From Paramacrobiotus metropolitanus (lineage: Eukaryota > Tardigrada > Eutardigrada > Parachela > Macrobiotidae), in assembly GCF_019649055.1 (NCBI RefSeq), contig NW_026570287.1:558001-622000 (forward strand): 64,000 nt of DNA, in the 5' to 3' direction. Of this stretch, positions 23,601 through 36,600 are shown in pieces. The position numbers were made by a program, and so were the translations under genes. The notes beneath the pieces were generated by a model. The model had not been told where the DNA came from. It searched no databases and saw nothing but the letters and a program-made list of their open reading frames with translations. Position 1 is the stretch's first letter, and the number at the start of each line of letters is the position of its first letter.

Positions 23601-25957
23601 TCAGCCCAGGGCAGGAAGCCCTTCCAAGTGAGCAACAGCAGCGCTGAACAGCGCCGGTCGCTCTTCGTGCCATGCTTTCAAAGCCTCGTCTTTCTGGAGA
23701 TCTTTCAGCATATCGATAGCTTTCCTTAATTTTAAAGATGGGCCCATTTTTACGTTGAATCCCTTTCTCCAGGTGTTGTCGTCGAACAGACACAAGCACT
23801 GTCCATCAATCTGTTCCGTCAGCATTACAATAGCTAAATTTTCCAATCCCGGCACTGATCCAATATAGGCGGCCACGTCTGAATACTGCAAAAAGAAAAG
23901 CAAATAGTGAAATGGGATTCCATGGGGACACGAAACTTCCAAGACAGTGAGCAGGTTAGCAAAAATAAAAAATAGATAAATACTACGCGTCACAACAACT
24001 TATTTCGTATGAGTGTGGAACAATTCTAAAAACGCACTCGGAAGTTGTATCATAAACCCAATCACGCGCGCAACAATAACCTAATTCCTATCCATACACG
24101 TTCACAAAAAGCTACTCTAGTTTATGGTTTATATGCAATACGATGCATGCAATAAAGCAACAAATTTCGGAGCCAAAGCACTGACTGCAAGAAAGTCTTG
24201 AAGACGTACGTAATCAATAATATTTTGCATGCCACTACAGAGAAATTAATTGAATAAGATCATTGTGCACAAATTCCACTTACATCCCAGCTGACCAGAG
24301 GTTTTTCAGTCATGAGAATTTTGACATTATCCGGTCTGTCATTGACGTAACTGCGATATTTAGGTGACAGATGCCCGATAGCAGATTTTGCGCGCTTAGT
24401 GCTCCTCCTTCCTGTTGGGTTTTCTTTCGCCTCATCAACGTCCAGTTTTTCCGGACTTTTTGTAGGTGACGGGGTGGTAGCAATGGAAGAATTATTCGAA
24501 GACGATGGTGGAGGCGCATGGATTTCAGGGGAGTCACGCTCGGAAGGCTGGCTTTTTGCTGGTGAATTTTCTTCCTTTTTCGCGGGTTTTTCCGTTTCTG
24601 GAGGAGTTTTGTGTTTGGATGTCGTGGGTCCTTTTTTAAATGGAACATTTCCCGGACGGGATTCTTTCTCTCCTGCAAGTGAGTCATTGGAATCATCGCC
24701 GCCGAAATAGGCGGCAAACGGAGGGAACGTATGCTCCTTTTCTTTGATACGGTCACTCTTACGCGCTGCAGACGGTTTAGTTTTTTTGCTTTTTGAGCCG
24801 AACGGACGCCCGAGTTTCTTTTTAGGCGATGCTGGCGTCTTTGTTGGATTTCGCTTAACCGGTTTTATGCGCGAAGTGAAACCACCGTCGTACTGCCGAG
24901 AACAGCTTTTGCTGCAAAAGCGATCCGATGCTCCTGGGCGATTTACGAAGGTGAACTTCCGGCCACAATACTCACATGGTTTACCTAAAAATTAATGAAA
25001 AATCAGGCATAAATCGTAATAAATCTATTGCATTCAAGACAATGTACGCGGATCTTTAACTGTCTTCAGTTTAACATACGTATAAATTCTAAAAATGGTA
25101 GAGTAAATTATATAGTCAGGATCATAATTGTGTCTCTTAAAAGTTAAAAGTTAAAACGTTAAAAGTTAAGACATAAAAATTTAGCTCCGATATAAAGCCT
25201 GCTCTAAACTAGCGATCTAAATAAAATCTGATTACAGAAACGTTTTTTAGTTCCCCAGAAAAGATTAATAAGATAGAAGCGAGCAACAAAAATTAATTAC
25301 CATTAGCTGAGTAGTGCATTAAATATACTAAAGTCATATTGGCTTTCTTATTGTAAAAAAATCCAGAAGTTGAATTGCTCTGCTGGAAAGTGTCTACAAA
25401 AGTTCTCTTTAAATACCTGAGGTGCTTGGTCCGCCTTCTTCGCTTTTTCTCTCCAAATCTTCTCCGCCACTGGTTGTTTCGCTCGGCGGCTCCGTTACCT
25501 CACTGAATTCGGAAAAGTCAGCATCCGAACTGGAGTCAGCGTGTGTTCCTTGCTTGCGAGCAAACGTGGGTTTCACCTTCTTCTTTGTATTTTTTTCCTT
25601 GACGCCGTCGCTATCCGTCTCCGATTCCGAACCAACTTCGGCCGCTGTACGTTTGGCTCTAGCTGAATTATTCTTTGGAATCCTTTTCCGAACCTGCGTT
25701 TTCTTCTTCGCTACCTCAGTAGAACGTGGAGCGTCTTTCTTGGTCTGGACCGCTTTTTGTGGAGAAGCTGATTTTGTAGCGCTGATAGCCGATGCACTCT
25801 TCCGCAGTTTACTGGCATCAGGAGGTCGGGAGCTGCTGGATGAATTGTCATCCCGATCTAAAGGATCACCAGATGGCCCTTCACCAGACGCTTCTTCGAT
25901 GCGTCGACCACCAATAACATGCGTTACCGCTGCTGCATTCTGCTTGCCTACTGGCAT
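23601..25957 (-). CDS. Polyhomeotic-like Polycomb protein (HD1, FCS zinc finger, SAM)
   Basis: Minus-strand exons 25417-25957, 24284-24984, 23601-23885, all in phase. Polyhomeotic proteins are PRC1 subunits whose SAM domains polymerise to compact chromatin. Visible in order: an HD1-like motif near the N-terminus (AAVTHVIGGRRIEE), a long Ser/Lys-rich disordered linker, an FCS-type finger at the start of exon 2 (CEYCGRKF, then RFCSKSC), a basic AT-hook-like LGRPFGSKSKK, and a C-terminal SAM domain (SWDYSDVAAYIGSVPGLE, EQIDGQCLCLF, MGPSLKLRKAIDML). The order HD1-FCS-SAM is that of PHC/Ph. The protein, about 505 residues, lacks the long Gln-rich N-terminus of fly Ph. The start at 25957 is the first in-frame ATG; extra 5' exons cannot be excluded. 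Confidence 0.85.
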
Positions 25958-26944
25958 GATTCTCAGAAGCTCCAAAGAGGATTAAAGTTGATTGTCAATA
26001 TTCCAGTTTGGGGCAGTAACTGCAGATGTGCACATGCAGTATAAGGCAGCACTCCTCCAGAAATGGCCAAAACCGCAAAGTAAGAACAAAGAACTAGATC
26101 GTTCCAGAGTAATCGTAAAAACACTTTAAAGCGGCGATTAACAACAATGTCCAAAATTTATCACATTCTTGGCTGCAGTCAGAGTGTCTCTCGCATCTGT
26201 CTCACTGTCTACAAAGGTATTATTTTGTCAATCTCTTCGAGCGATGTTTGCCATCAGAATTCAGAAGTGCGTAAACACTGATTTAATTTTCTCCCAGAGT
26301 AATGGATCCATCCGAATGAACGCACTGTGAACTGCCCATTTGACATACGAGTACAATATCGACTTTTCACTGCTCGTCAAACAAATGCTAAATTACTTGT
26401 GCTCGTACTTAATATTGATCGTGAATTAATAATCACAATATTAGGTTTTCTTCGTGAAAGGAACAAAAAAGCGAGACCAACGGATCCGCTGTAACTTAGT
26501 ATGTAGTTATGTATTATACAGCCTATGTGGCAATATCTATATTGATAAATATCCTACATAATATTATCAAAAGAAAACTACTCGTATAAATCGAAGTCAG
26601 CCAAAACCTAAACTAATCCAGTGCCGCGGCAGTATGCAACAGCTGTCCGATAAAGTACAGTTTACACTAATACAGCTGTACAATATCTATACATTATCTC
26701 AAGGGCCCAATTCTTTCAAGCGAATATTTATAGAGCAAATAACAATAATGTTACAAATAAAAGTGCATAAGACAAATCTTCTAGTAGAGGTCAACAGAAG
26801 CCAGCGGAGTATACAACTAGGTACAGAATACAGATATCCAACATTTTATAAAACGTAACAGTAATTGCTGCATTACTTACAGCAATACTTCTACTGAAAA
26901 AGGAGATGGTAGTTGTTGCTCTTTTATTTCGGAGAACGCGTCGA
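25958..26944. other. Intergenic, no gene seen
   Basis: AT-rich spacer between two minus-strand genes, presumably with the polyhomeotic promoter at its left end. Holds two TACGAGTA-type octamers (about 26347 and 26579). Open frames here look random. Confidence 0.55.
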
Positions 26945-29141
26945 TTACTCGCTGCTCTTGTTGGAATTTCCTTCATTTGCATCGTCACCTGCTGTGGGCG
27001 ACTCGCTTGAACTTGCTCCTTCTACTTGACCAGTAGATGCCCCTGTAAAACAACCAAAATAGATAACAAAAACATCAGACAGCGAAATCCTGTCGAAGCC
27101 GACAAATTCTTAACAATATAAAAAAAACTTACGAGTTTCAGGTGCTTTCGTTTTCGCCGGCAGCTGTCTGCGACCATACACAGAATCAAACAGATCAAAG
27201 TACGGCCATGTCGATCGAGATCTGCCGAGATCATGATGAGTTCTTTTCTCGGTCTTGTATTTATGGAAAGAATTTTCAAATCGTTTGGCGACATTAGCTG
27301 CCGTATGGGGCATCAGCGGCCAGTATTCCTTCATCGATTCGACAATTTCGTCCCAGAGTGGCTTCTTCATTTTGGTGTCTAGAAACTGATCTTCCATGTC
27401 CAAGCGTTGTGTAATAATAAATCTACGACATTACGACTTTGTTGCACAAGATTTGTCAACCCAGTAAACTTTCACAATAAAATTTAAAAACCAACAGAAG
27501 TACACAAGGAAATTCCACAGCTCACAAGTTTACAGACCTGTGCTGTTCATCGGTAAAAGGACGCTTTTTAGATTTTGAGCCGCTTTTGCCAATACCTCCT
27601 TCCTGTCCCTCATCCCATTCACTATCGTCCGCATCGGCTATGCAACGCACAATAAATTGGCAAATAACAATCTAATGCACACTGCACAGACAGCACAGTA
27701 TTCCAAAATACAATATTATTATACAGTAAAGCGCAGCCGAGCCTAGTCGCAATCATCTGCAATACTGCGCAGCCGCAGAATTTTTAGCAAGCCTTACGTT
27801 TTTCTATAACTTCAACATCTTCATCGCTCACAGTTTCTTGAGATTTAGGCTTCTCTGTATGTAGGGAATACTCTTCCGACGCTCCTATCAAATATACGTA
27901 TACACAAATGACAATTTTAAGCAACTGTAGCAGCATCAGTAAATCTGAACGACTGATTTTTGAAGTAACACTTGATTTGCCATAATGCCTCTAACCTTCG
28001 CTGCCAGGTTCGCCTTGGCTCACTGTTTTTGTTGGAGCGGTATTATTGGTCACATAAAAAATCTGAGGCCCTACAATGCACTCCATTAATACAAGTATTC
28101 GAAAACTGACTAGTGACTACAATCTGCCGTAAAAAAATGGACCACAAAATACCGTTTGCGGTGGATGTGCTGGGTACATTCGCGCCAAAATTAGTTGGCG
28201 TTAAAATCAGGAGATTCGTCAAATCTGTGGCTTCACGGCCACCAGTTGGGTGTCGTCCAGACGTCGTATCCGTACGCAGACCAACCTTACTGGGGTTACT
28301 ACAATGCAAAAAAAAAGCAATAATCTTGAACTCACTTGTCAGCACAGCAAACTGGCGTGGACAAATTAATCGAAGGTGTACGAATATTCCATGTTTACTA
28401 CACACAGCCACACAATTAGCACATAAAAGTGATAAAATTGTCAGACGCGTGACTTCCGAAGTCATGTCGCTGCGAAAGTTTTGATGCACTTTATGCGTAA
28501 CCTTACCCTCGAAGCAATTAATATTGTATGCACAATAAAAAAAATTCACACCTGTTGACTGACTGTCGGGATGCAGGTTTCGGCGCACCGTGTGCAGCAC
28601 GCTTGACGCGTTTCGCTCGGGGACTAGCCTCATCGGCCAGATGAGAAGGATAAGGCACAGAATTCTCCATATCATCCGCTACCGGTTCAGAAAGATAACA
28701 GTCAGATTCCTGGACAGTCGCCGCAGCTTCCTCGGTGGTCTGCAGCATGCCTGCATGCTCCAACAGCTTCATCAGATCGTCTTCGTCAGCCAGATACGAT
28801 CGTCCAATAACCGTTTTCACGTATGATAAACCGAGCACCGCGCTACCAATGTACACGGATGGCAGCAACTGCTCGATGCCGTTCTCCATACCACGCAAGA
28901 TGCGAATACTTTTGCACATATAGGGTACTGCTGCGCGGATGTCCACCTGGTAGAACACCACGGTATCCGCGGAATGATCGATGGCTTTGCGCCAGGACGA
29001 CGGTCCCAAATCGGGATCCACACCGACGACGCGGATCAATTCTTTGTACGAGATCGGTGGCAGAGAATTCCCCCATGATAACTGGTTTCTACTATCATTC
29101 ATGGGCTTGAGCAGCGATATCCTTCTCTGAAAACTCGTCAT
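26945..29141 (-). CDS. N-module protein with Myb/SANT-like (trihelix) domain
   Basis: Seven minus-strand exons: 28552-29141, 28153-28298, 27996-28070, 27798-27884, 27538-27637, 27133-27422, 26945-27042; every phase matches. N-module: LGPSSWRKAIDHSADTVVFY, VPYMCKSIRI, GRSYLADEDDLMKLLEHAGM. Acidic linker exons follow. Exons 5-6 encode a Myb/SANT-like DNA-binding domain: RPFTDEQHRFIITQRLDMED, KKPLWDEIVESMKEYW, NVAKRFENSFHKYKTEK, WPYFDLFDSVYG. The last exon is a Ser-rich acidic tail. Exon 1 is 590 nt, the same length as in the 21600 gene. Probably a nuclear regulator. Two linker exons (75 and 87 nt) are phase 1-1 and could be skipped without frame loss. Confidence 0.82.
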
Positions 29142-29941
29142 TCTAGAGTGCGATTGGCACTTGCAGGCATACGGAACGGGGTAATGGCAAGCAATCTCGA
29201 GGAGATTTGTTGTGCTACTTGCAGCTAACTTGCAGTTGTAACAAGCTGCACCAATGAGTAGGACTTTAATAATGCGAAGCGTTTGACGTACGCCGTTCTA
29301 TCCGGAGAAACCAACCTGAAAACGTCAAGTGATAAAAAACTGAAAGATCAGAACAGAACTTCGAACTACTGCAAAGTACAAACGTAAAAAACTGAAAACT
29401 ATTACTACTCGTATAAACACAAAAAGGCAAACACAAAAACGGTATCAACAATGCATCATAATTCATGCAATGGCAGAACACATGTTCCAACGGTATGTCA
29501 TATGGAAAGTATATCTATTGGAAAGCATATCCAGTTAGAACCGCCACCAGACGGCGGTGTCTAAGGGGTTAAATCGTACAGCACGTTACGGAAACAGAAA
29601 GAAAAACGGAACAGAAAGTTAAAAGTGAAAACAAAAGTGAAAACAAATATTTTCTTACTTTCTACGATTCTGTAGAACTCTAGTTTATCCTTCCTAACAG
29701 ATTCATGAGGTTTGAAATTTCAGGAAGTATATTACCGTATGGGAAAGGGTAATGCCATGATGCCATCTATCTGCTTAGTGCCTGCCGTGACATTTTGATT
29801 CATCCGTGTGATCAATGAGATTTCAGAACTGTCGGTCCTAAATTGCGTCAGTGTGGATGCTTTCTGGAGGATTCCCCTTTCATCCATTTAATTCTTCTTG
29901 TATCATAGCACTGATCAGTTATCTATACCGCTGACGCCAGT
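29142..29941. promoter_or_regulatory. Divergent spacer between 29141 gene and SFSWAP
   Basis: About 800 bp between two head-to-head starts; presumably carries both promoters. No specific sites recognised beyond one TACTCGTA octamer at about 29407. Confidence 0.4.
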
Positions 29942-32935
29942 ATGGACCGCTTTCAAAAACCTCCATCTCGCCGCCGAGGGCGCACTAAACACCGTTCCGA
30001 TCCTAGTCAGGTCTCTAGAACCTATCAGAATTCAGATTCCGATGAAGACCAGTACGACGATGCTGGCAGTGCCAGTAAAGCCAAACGTCAACCCCCTCCT
30101 AAAGACCTTCTGGTGTTTGGTTATGCCAGCCGCATTTTCCGCAATGACGAGATAGCGGGCCAAGTGGAGAGCGGACGATTCATGATTCCGTGGATGGGCG
30201 ACCCGGGTTTAATGATCGACAGGTGCGTTAAACGGGCTGATCGGGAGTAGATAGGATGGCTAGAGAGTGTCACTATAGGATTAGGCCTGTGGATTCTCCC
30301 ATTACTATCACGGGTTGTTCGTAATAAATCATGGAAAGTGGGCTGTATGGAAGACTGGACAGTGTGGAATCGCTGGAACACCTGATGTTTGCCAACGGAA
30401 ATTGGTGTCGAAGGTACTCAGTGAATATTTTTGTTTATTTTTAAAGCGCTTTAAACCAAGAATTTTTGTGATACATCTTTAATGTGTTGCCTTTCAGTAG
30501 CGACGATATCAGTTCGTTATCAGTTGCCGTTTTCTGCGTAAAATTTCTTCTTGACTGATTGATACATTTTGAGTTCGATCACGTGAAGTTAAGCTTTAAG
30601 CTGTTGCGGAATGAGATTACACAGTGGTGACGGAAGAAAAGACTGATGGCGTTGGAAAAGCATCAAAGAGCTTTAGCTAGAATTTTTACGAACTTGTTAT
30701 TCCGATTGCTTCAATGGAATTTTGAATAACACTTATTTGTGCTTTTAGGTATGACGGACTGACATTGGAGAACGTCGGGAGTAGTGTTCATCGCGTTTGA
30801 CGATTCTGGTTTAACAAAGTGTAATTCTTACCAGAAATATTTACCATATTAATCTGGTTTATGTTTCGGCTGCGTACAAATAAGCACGTTGTGAATTTTC
30901 CTTTGTAATCGTGTTTCTTTGTATGCAGGTATGATTGTCGTGGGCATTTGCACAATCTCCGGGAATATGATGCTTCGACGGCGGTTTCCTGGGTGGCGCC
31001 GCAACCAAACGATGATGAGTCCAATTTGGAAGCCAAATGTCAGACGGAGCGCTACCGTGATCTGGTAAAAATTCAGGAGAAAGAGCGATTGAGGAAAGTG
31101 GAAGAGAAACGGAAGATCATGGAAAGGGAATATGTCCGGGCGACGGCACCGCCTTCACCTCTCCGGCTGCCCGTACGCCGGCTGAAAATGCTACAGGCAA
31201 TAACTCAGATCAAGGATTTCATGCCATTGGATTTAATTATAACTCGGTTCCACCACCACCTCCCGGTGAGGGCCCGGAAAAGGATGAAGAAGAAATCAAA
31301 AACGATGAAACTCCTAGTGCTACTGCTGTTTCGGGTAAACAACTAGATTACGTAATTGGATCTAACTGGATCTACATAAAAATGTTATGTAGATCCAGTT
31401 AAATGATTTTTAGCGTTTTTACATACGTATATGTATTACGGTATGTACATGTGCACTCTTGCGTATTATTGAGAAAATTTTTCGTGTTCACTGTTACGCT
31501 TTTTCAGAAACCGCTGCTGAAAACGAAAAGGAAATGCAGCCGTTTATTCCGCGCGAAGATTTCGACATTCCGTCACACATTTGTTTGGTAGGTGTTGTTT
31601 GTTTCTCGAATTTTGACTTTCGACTAATTAGAGGAATTAACGAAAGTTGTAATGTACATCTTGAATTGTTTTTTGCAGCCTCAATATAAACGTTTGAATA
31701 CCATTATCGAGCGCACGGCAAACTTTATCGCTGACAAAGGCCAGCAGCTGGAAGTTGTCATCCGTGCTAAACAGGCGAATAACGAATCTTTCCGTTTCCT
31801 CCAGCCTACCGATGTCCTCCATCCATATTTTCGTTTCCTAGTCGACTCCATCAAAAGCGGCGCTTATAAACCTGCGCAAGAGAGTAGCTCCTCGTCCTCG
31901 GAAGACGAAGACTCTGATCATTATCTACATCCCTCTTTATTAGCTGCCAAGAAACCACCTCCCGCTGCTCGTCCGACTCTCCCTCCGGCTGCTGCCAAAG
32001 TCTTCGCGGAACCGAGCGCTTTTTCTTCCCTGTACGGCAGCCTAATTGATAAAGTACAAGCTAGTGCAGCTAGTTCACGTAGCACGGTTCTAATGGAAGG
32101 CGGCCGGCCCACTCCCGAGATGATGTCAGCAATGGAAAAGATGGCAGCATACGTAGTGAAAAATGGATCGCAGTTTGAAAAAATGATTCGAAATCGGCAC
32201 GGTCCGGATGATCCAAAGTTTGGATTTATCCATGGTTATCATCCTTACCACAGTCTCTATGATGAGATGAAGAGGAGTTTCCGGAAGCCGGTTGTGGAGG
32301 AAGATGTACCAGTACCGCCACCTACGGCAGTCGTTCCGGCACCGATACTGGAGTTTTTACCGCCGCCACCACCACCTCCTCCACCGCCGCCACCTCCTGT
32401 TTCATATGAGGTCATTACGCTACCGTCATCTCCGCCACTGCCTCCTCCACCCCCTCCGCCACCACCGCCGGTAGAAGATCCGCGCATAGCGGAGCTAAAA
32501 CGGAAAGCAGTGGAGGCATCATTACGAATTTCGGAGAAATTGAAGGAACGGCAGAGTAACGGCGCACCAGAGCCCAAACTGCCCACCCCGGTGGTGTTCA
32601 CCGTTAAGAGCAAAGAAAAACCGACACGCTTCGAGCGAAGAATTGTGGATCTGGAGGAAATTATCTTGCCTGTGCCACCACCTGCGCCGAAGGTGGATAA
32701 AACCGAGAAAGTGGTGGAGGTGAAGAATGTGGAACCGGGATCGCTGTTGGAGCTGTTGCAAACTAAGCGCGAGCGCAAACGCAGTAGTAGTCGCGACGGG
32801 AAGGAGAGTCGAAAAGAGAAGAAAAGGAAACGTAGCCGGAGTCGGAGTCCACATGATCAACGACATCGCTCGCATCGAAGCCGAGAGCGCAGCCACAAGC
32901 ATAAGAAAGAGAAGAGGAAGCGGGACTTATCATAG
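29942..32935 (+). CDS. SFSWAP: Splicing factor SFSWAP (suppressor-of-white-apricot) homologue
   Basis: Exons 29942-30222, 30929-31334, 31508-31587, 31679-32935. SWAP proteins are SR-like nuclear regulators of alternative splicing. The N-terminus has the conserved block DLLVFGYASRIFRNDE, FMIPWMGDPGLMIDR, YDCRGHLHNLREYD. Two SURP modules follow: RLNTIIERTANFIADKGQQL with FLVDSIKSGAY, and MEKMAAYVVKNGSQFE with DPKFGFIHGYHPYHSLYDEM. Then come two proline runs and a C-terminal RS/HK-rich domain (KRSRSRSPHDQ, ending KRKRDLS). Exon 2 (406 nt) is one base short: its start reads in one frame through EKRKIMEREYVRA, and its end reads GFHAIGFNYNSVPPPP in the next, the frame that fits exon 3. Identity sure. 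Confidence 0.9.
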
Positions 32936-33380
32936 AAGTTTCTTAATTCCGAGATTCTCTGAATGTTTGCTAGTTGTTCTTTGGGATAACGAACTGTTAA
33001 TTTGGAGGCGACTCGCTCCGGCTGTGATGAAATGATAATACCAATTGCTTTACTTCCTTAGTGTTTTTGCTGACCGGATATTGCTGTTGGGTAATGAAAA
33101 TGTTAAAAATGTGGTTATAAGGACTACGTTCCCATGATTTCATCATCTTTTTATACTTACAAAAACAATCCAAGTTTGTCCATCAATAGACTGTTTTGTT
33201 AACCGCTTTCTTACAAATATTGTTATTTTTGGCTAACAGAAAACAAGTATTCGGCAAAGCACAAGTGTCATTGCACAAAGATTGGTCTGTATGAATACAT
33301 ACTATTATGTTATGGAAACATATGAGAATGATTTAGAGCATCCTCACAGCAGTGTCGCCTGTAATACACAATTGGATGAC
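32936..33380. other. Intergenic between convergent genes
   Basis: 3' flanks of SFSWAP (+) and of the zinc-ribbon exon at 33381 (-). No gene seen. Confidence 0.6.
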
Positions 33381-33601
33381 TTATTCACCATTTAAACAAC
33401 ATTCCGGTATACTTGTCGGATATTCCCGAAACCTATCCACACAGTTCCAGCAGAAGCGCATGAAATGCTTTACACACACAGGCAGCGAACAACTTTGGCA
33501 CTGGTGACTGGTTTTTCGATCCATCTTGTTCGGGCACATTTTGCATCGCTTTTGTTTCCCTAATTTCCATGACAGCGCTTTTGGTCTCTCCTCCTCACCC
33601 A
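33381..33601 (-). CDS. Terminal exon T5: zinc ribbon type B
   Basis: 73 codons including stop, entered after TCTAACAG in phase 1. Encodes KRCKMCPNKMDRKTSHQCQS then CVKHFMRFCWNC, matching the T3 pattern. It is the most distal terminal exon, about 4.6 kb from the last constant exon. Confidence 0.7.
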
Positions 33602-36600
33602 CTGTTAGAAAAAGGGTGCTTTATTAATCGAAAATATTAGTTCAAGTATAGAGATGAAGAAAGTATAAAGACTGCCTTATACAGGCTTATACAGATAAAG
33701 CAACAGGACGCCTCATAAATATTGTACGAGTACATTTCGCACTAACGACGAAAACGAAAGTTAACGCTGTACCGAGCGAGAACTTAATCAGTATAAAGCA
33801 GTTACAGTAAAACCTCTCTATAAAAAACAGGCACGGTTCCATCAGTTTCGTATGTTATACCGGGGTGTATTTTATAAAGGGAAACTTCCTCCAGTGGCGC
33901 TGTGATAATTTGGGGTTGGAGGCGCCGCAATACATGTATTTTATTAATGCAACATTAAGGCGGTAGCGAGAATCTGTAGTACATTACAAATTTGTATTGC
34001 ATACGAGTACATTAAAAAATACAAACTTCGTTTTGAGTTCATCATAAAGTATGATTAGTACTTGGAAACTGGCAAAAAATATTCTATGAGATATACTTTT
34101 GAATAATTTACAGTAATTACCATTTACACAAACAACGTTAATGTTGCTCCACATTAGTTGAGGATGTTAAGATAACGAGAGGTTTTACCGTACTTCATAT
34201 TCATATAAAAACGTAAAGAACGTTACGGACAAACTATGTAATGTGAATATATATTTTCACACCAAGCAAACATTAGCACAATGTAAACAAAGTTTTACCA
34301 GTAGCCGAGGCAGTCTTTCCATTTAATGGTACAGCGAGAATCCATAATTTTTGTCTACGAGAACCGGTACGGTACAGCGAGAACCCATCCAAATCTACAG
34401 AAAAATTTAATATATTCTTTAGTTTCACGAAATCTGACAAATTCAGAATAAATAATGACTATTTATTCCTGTTTTTGTTTCGGATGGTTATTGCGCTAGC
34501 ATCCGTTCAGTTGTGCTTTTAATTCAGACCAACTAGCGATACCTCTCGGTACCCAATCCCGTTCGAATTATACCGAGAAAGCTAAGAACTGCCGATGCAG
34601 TATATCAATCAGAAAGCAAATTCTTTCATCAGATTTTTGTAGCCGTTCAGGTCAAGCTACAGTAGAATGATATGAATATTAATCTGAAACCAACGAGCTT
34701 ACCAATACGCACGACAATCTCATTTTCGACTAGCTCGTTTCCGGCTAGAAACATTTTAGGCTACCAACAGTACATTACAACCAAGGCAGATTTTAAAGAC
34801 CTATCTGTCAGCATACTCGTAGTGGTAATCAAACTGACCACCGGTCAGCAATACAATAATGCCATTCAGTGCTTTCACTGCGAAAAACCCTTCATCTAAA
34901 CCGCAAATCTAAAGAAAAATGCTGAACACAAATTTCACATAAGTGCAAAACACTACTCTTCGCGTATTTTAACCGGAATCATGGAAGTCGGGAAAGCATC
35001 TGAGATGCAGGCGGACTTTGCATTTGATGCACCGGTTCCGTGCGGATGAACTGCCGCACTCCTTGCATCGGCCAATAGTACTCGGTTCGGGAAAGTGGTT
35101 AATCCCGTCAAAGCGAACACTGTTGCATACGAAAGTCGATAGTCGTGTGGAAACTAAGAAGATCAGGTTCAATTTAATTTTTAATAACATATTTACTGAA
35201 TGCCAAGTATTTGTACATAAGTCCACTTGGTCGAGCAAAACACAAATGTATTTTCAAGCAAAATAAGTATTCCGGTTTCTGAAAACGGTAGTCCTTCCGT
35301 GTTAATTATGTATAAAGTGAGTACTACGTAAGTGAAAGTGATACTGCGGTAAAAAGACTGTCCCGTTTTTTTAGCAACTATAAATGGAACGGTTTCCTAT
35401 CATTTGCAGTAGCATCTACCATATGTATTTATACGATGAATTAGTTGTGCTTCGTAGGAGTGTATTCGGTGGCAAACTTACAACAAGATCGATCTACAGA
35501 AATTGATCATGATTAACCCGCGGAAGAAGATTGCTGCGCAGAACTAGTTTTGAAACAAAAATACGAGGCCCAGGCGGGAATAATTTCCAGTGTTCGTAAG
35601 AATCGTAACAGTAAGAAAAGAGTATACAGTGTCAAAAACACAGCAATTACAGTAACATCAACATAAGCCCGCTTTTTCCATGCATTGCAGGCATACCGCA
35701 CCATAATGCTCTCCACAAACATGATTTTTACATGAAACGCACAATACCGTCGTTCGACGATTTATCTTGCTAGGACAGAAAAAGCAAGATTTCCGCTTAT
35801 CGGCTTTACACGTCTTGAATAGATTTGTCTCTGCCTCCACGTCTGTTATATTGTGAGCATTAGGCGGTTTTCTTCCTTTAAACACGCGGATTTTGCTTTC
35901 TACGGTCGGCGAACGTGGAGCATGCGTAGTGTATTCTTGAGAAACAGAAACCTCGCTGTTGACTGCCTTACTGGATACTGCAAAAATCAAAGATGATGGC
36001 AACAGCCATAATTTCTCCATTCTTTCTCCTATTTTTTTGACTACTTATAGAATTCATTTGACTCGAAGAACTAACCAAACTAACAAGAATTCACTTAACG
36101 GACTGACATTACAAATTTTGATGAATTTTTAGCTGGAAACTCGCAGAAAAAGCAGCACCGACATTGCAATACCGCTCATGTGAAACAAGTTGCACACTAA
36201 ACATTTTGATTGGAGCGCTTGGAACCTTCAAGCGAAAAGTGCGGTGAATAATATACTATACAGCCACTTCAAAATTAAGAAATGCTAAGGCTACCATGAT
36301 GGTCAGCGACATGGTCAAATAGTAATAAAATATAACATACAAATAACAAATACTGTGCGACAATCGAGTTGAAAATACATATTATCACAATTTCAGCTAC
36401 TAGGTTCCATCAAAGGCGGCTCAGGACGGCAGTGGTACAATGGAAAACAGGCCCGATGCAAGCGCATATTACATTTACTGCACTTCTGTAGCGCGGAACT
36501 GCGCCCACAATGCCTGCAACGTCCTCGACTGCAGTGCTCTGGGATATGATTGATACTATCATATCGCAAGCTTAAATTAACACCTGCCGCTGTTTTTGCC

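Noticed and set aside
24310-24756. Minus-strand 148-codon frame in the polyhomeotic locus
   Set aside because: Alternative frame of exon 24284-24984; the frame with the FCS finger is the one that joins both neighbours in phase.
25422-25985. Plus-strand 187-codon frame
   Set aside because: Antisense to the polyhomeotic exon with the HD1-like motif; composition is the mirror of its Ser/Lys-rich linker.
28043-28300. Read-through end of exon 2 of the 29141 gene as a separate terminus
   Set aside because: A donor GTATTT at 28152 joins in phase to 28070, giving a continuous protein into the Myb/SANT domain.
30755-30800. Alternative acceptor TTTTAGGTATGAC upstream of SFSWAP exon 2
   Set aside because: It opens RYDGLTLENVGSS then stops, whereas the acceptor at 30928 gives the conserved RYDCRGHLHNLREYD.
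32257-32778. Minus-strand glycine-rich frame
   Set aside because: Shadow of the SFSWAP proline runs on the plus strand, which has SURP and RS domains.
35658-36020. Apparent signal-peptide start MEKLWLLPSS before exon T3
   Set aside because: The ATG lies in the intron, and the acceptor TTTTTGCAG at 35978 follows; the same false extension occurs before T1 and T2, so the starts are read-through of pyrimidine-rich introns.
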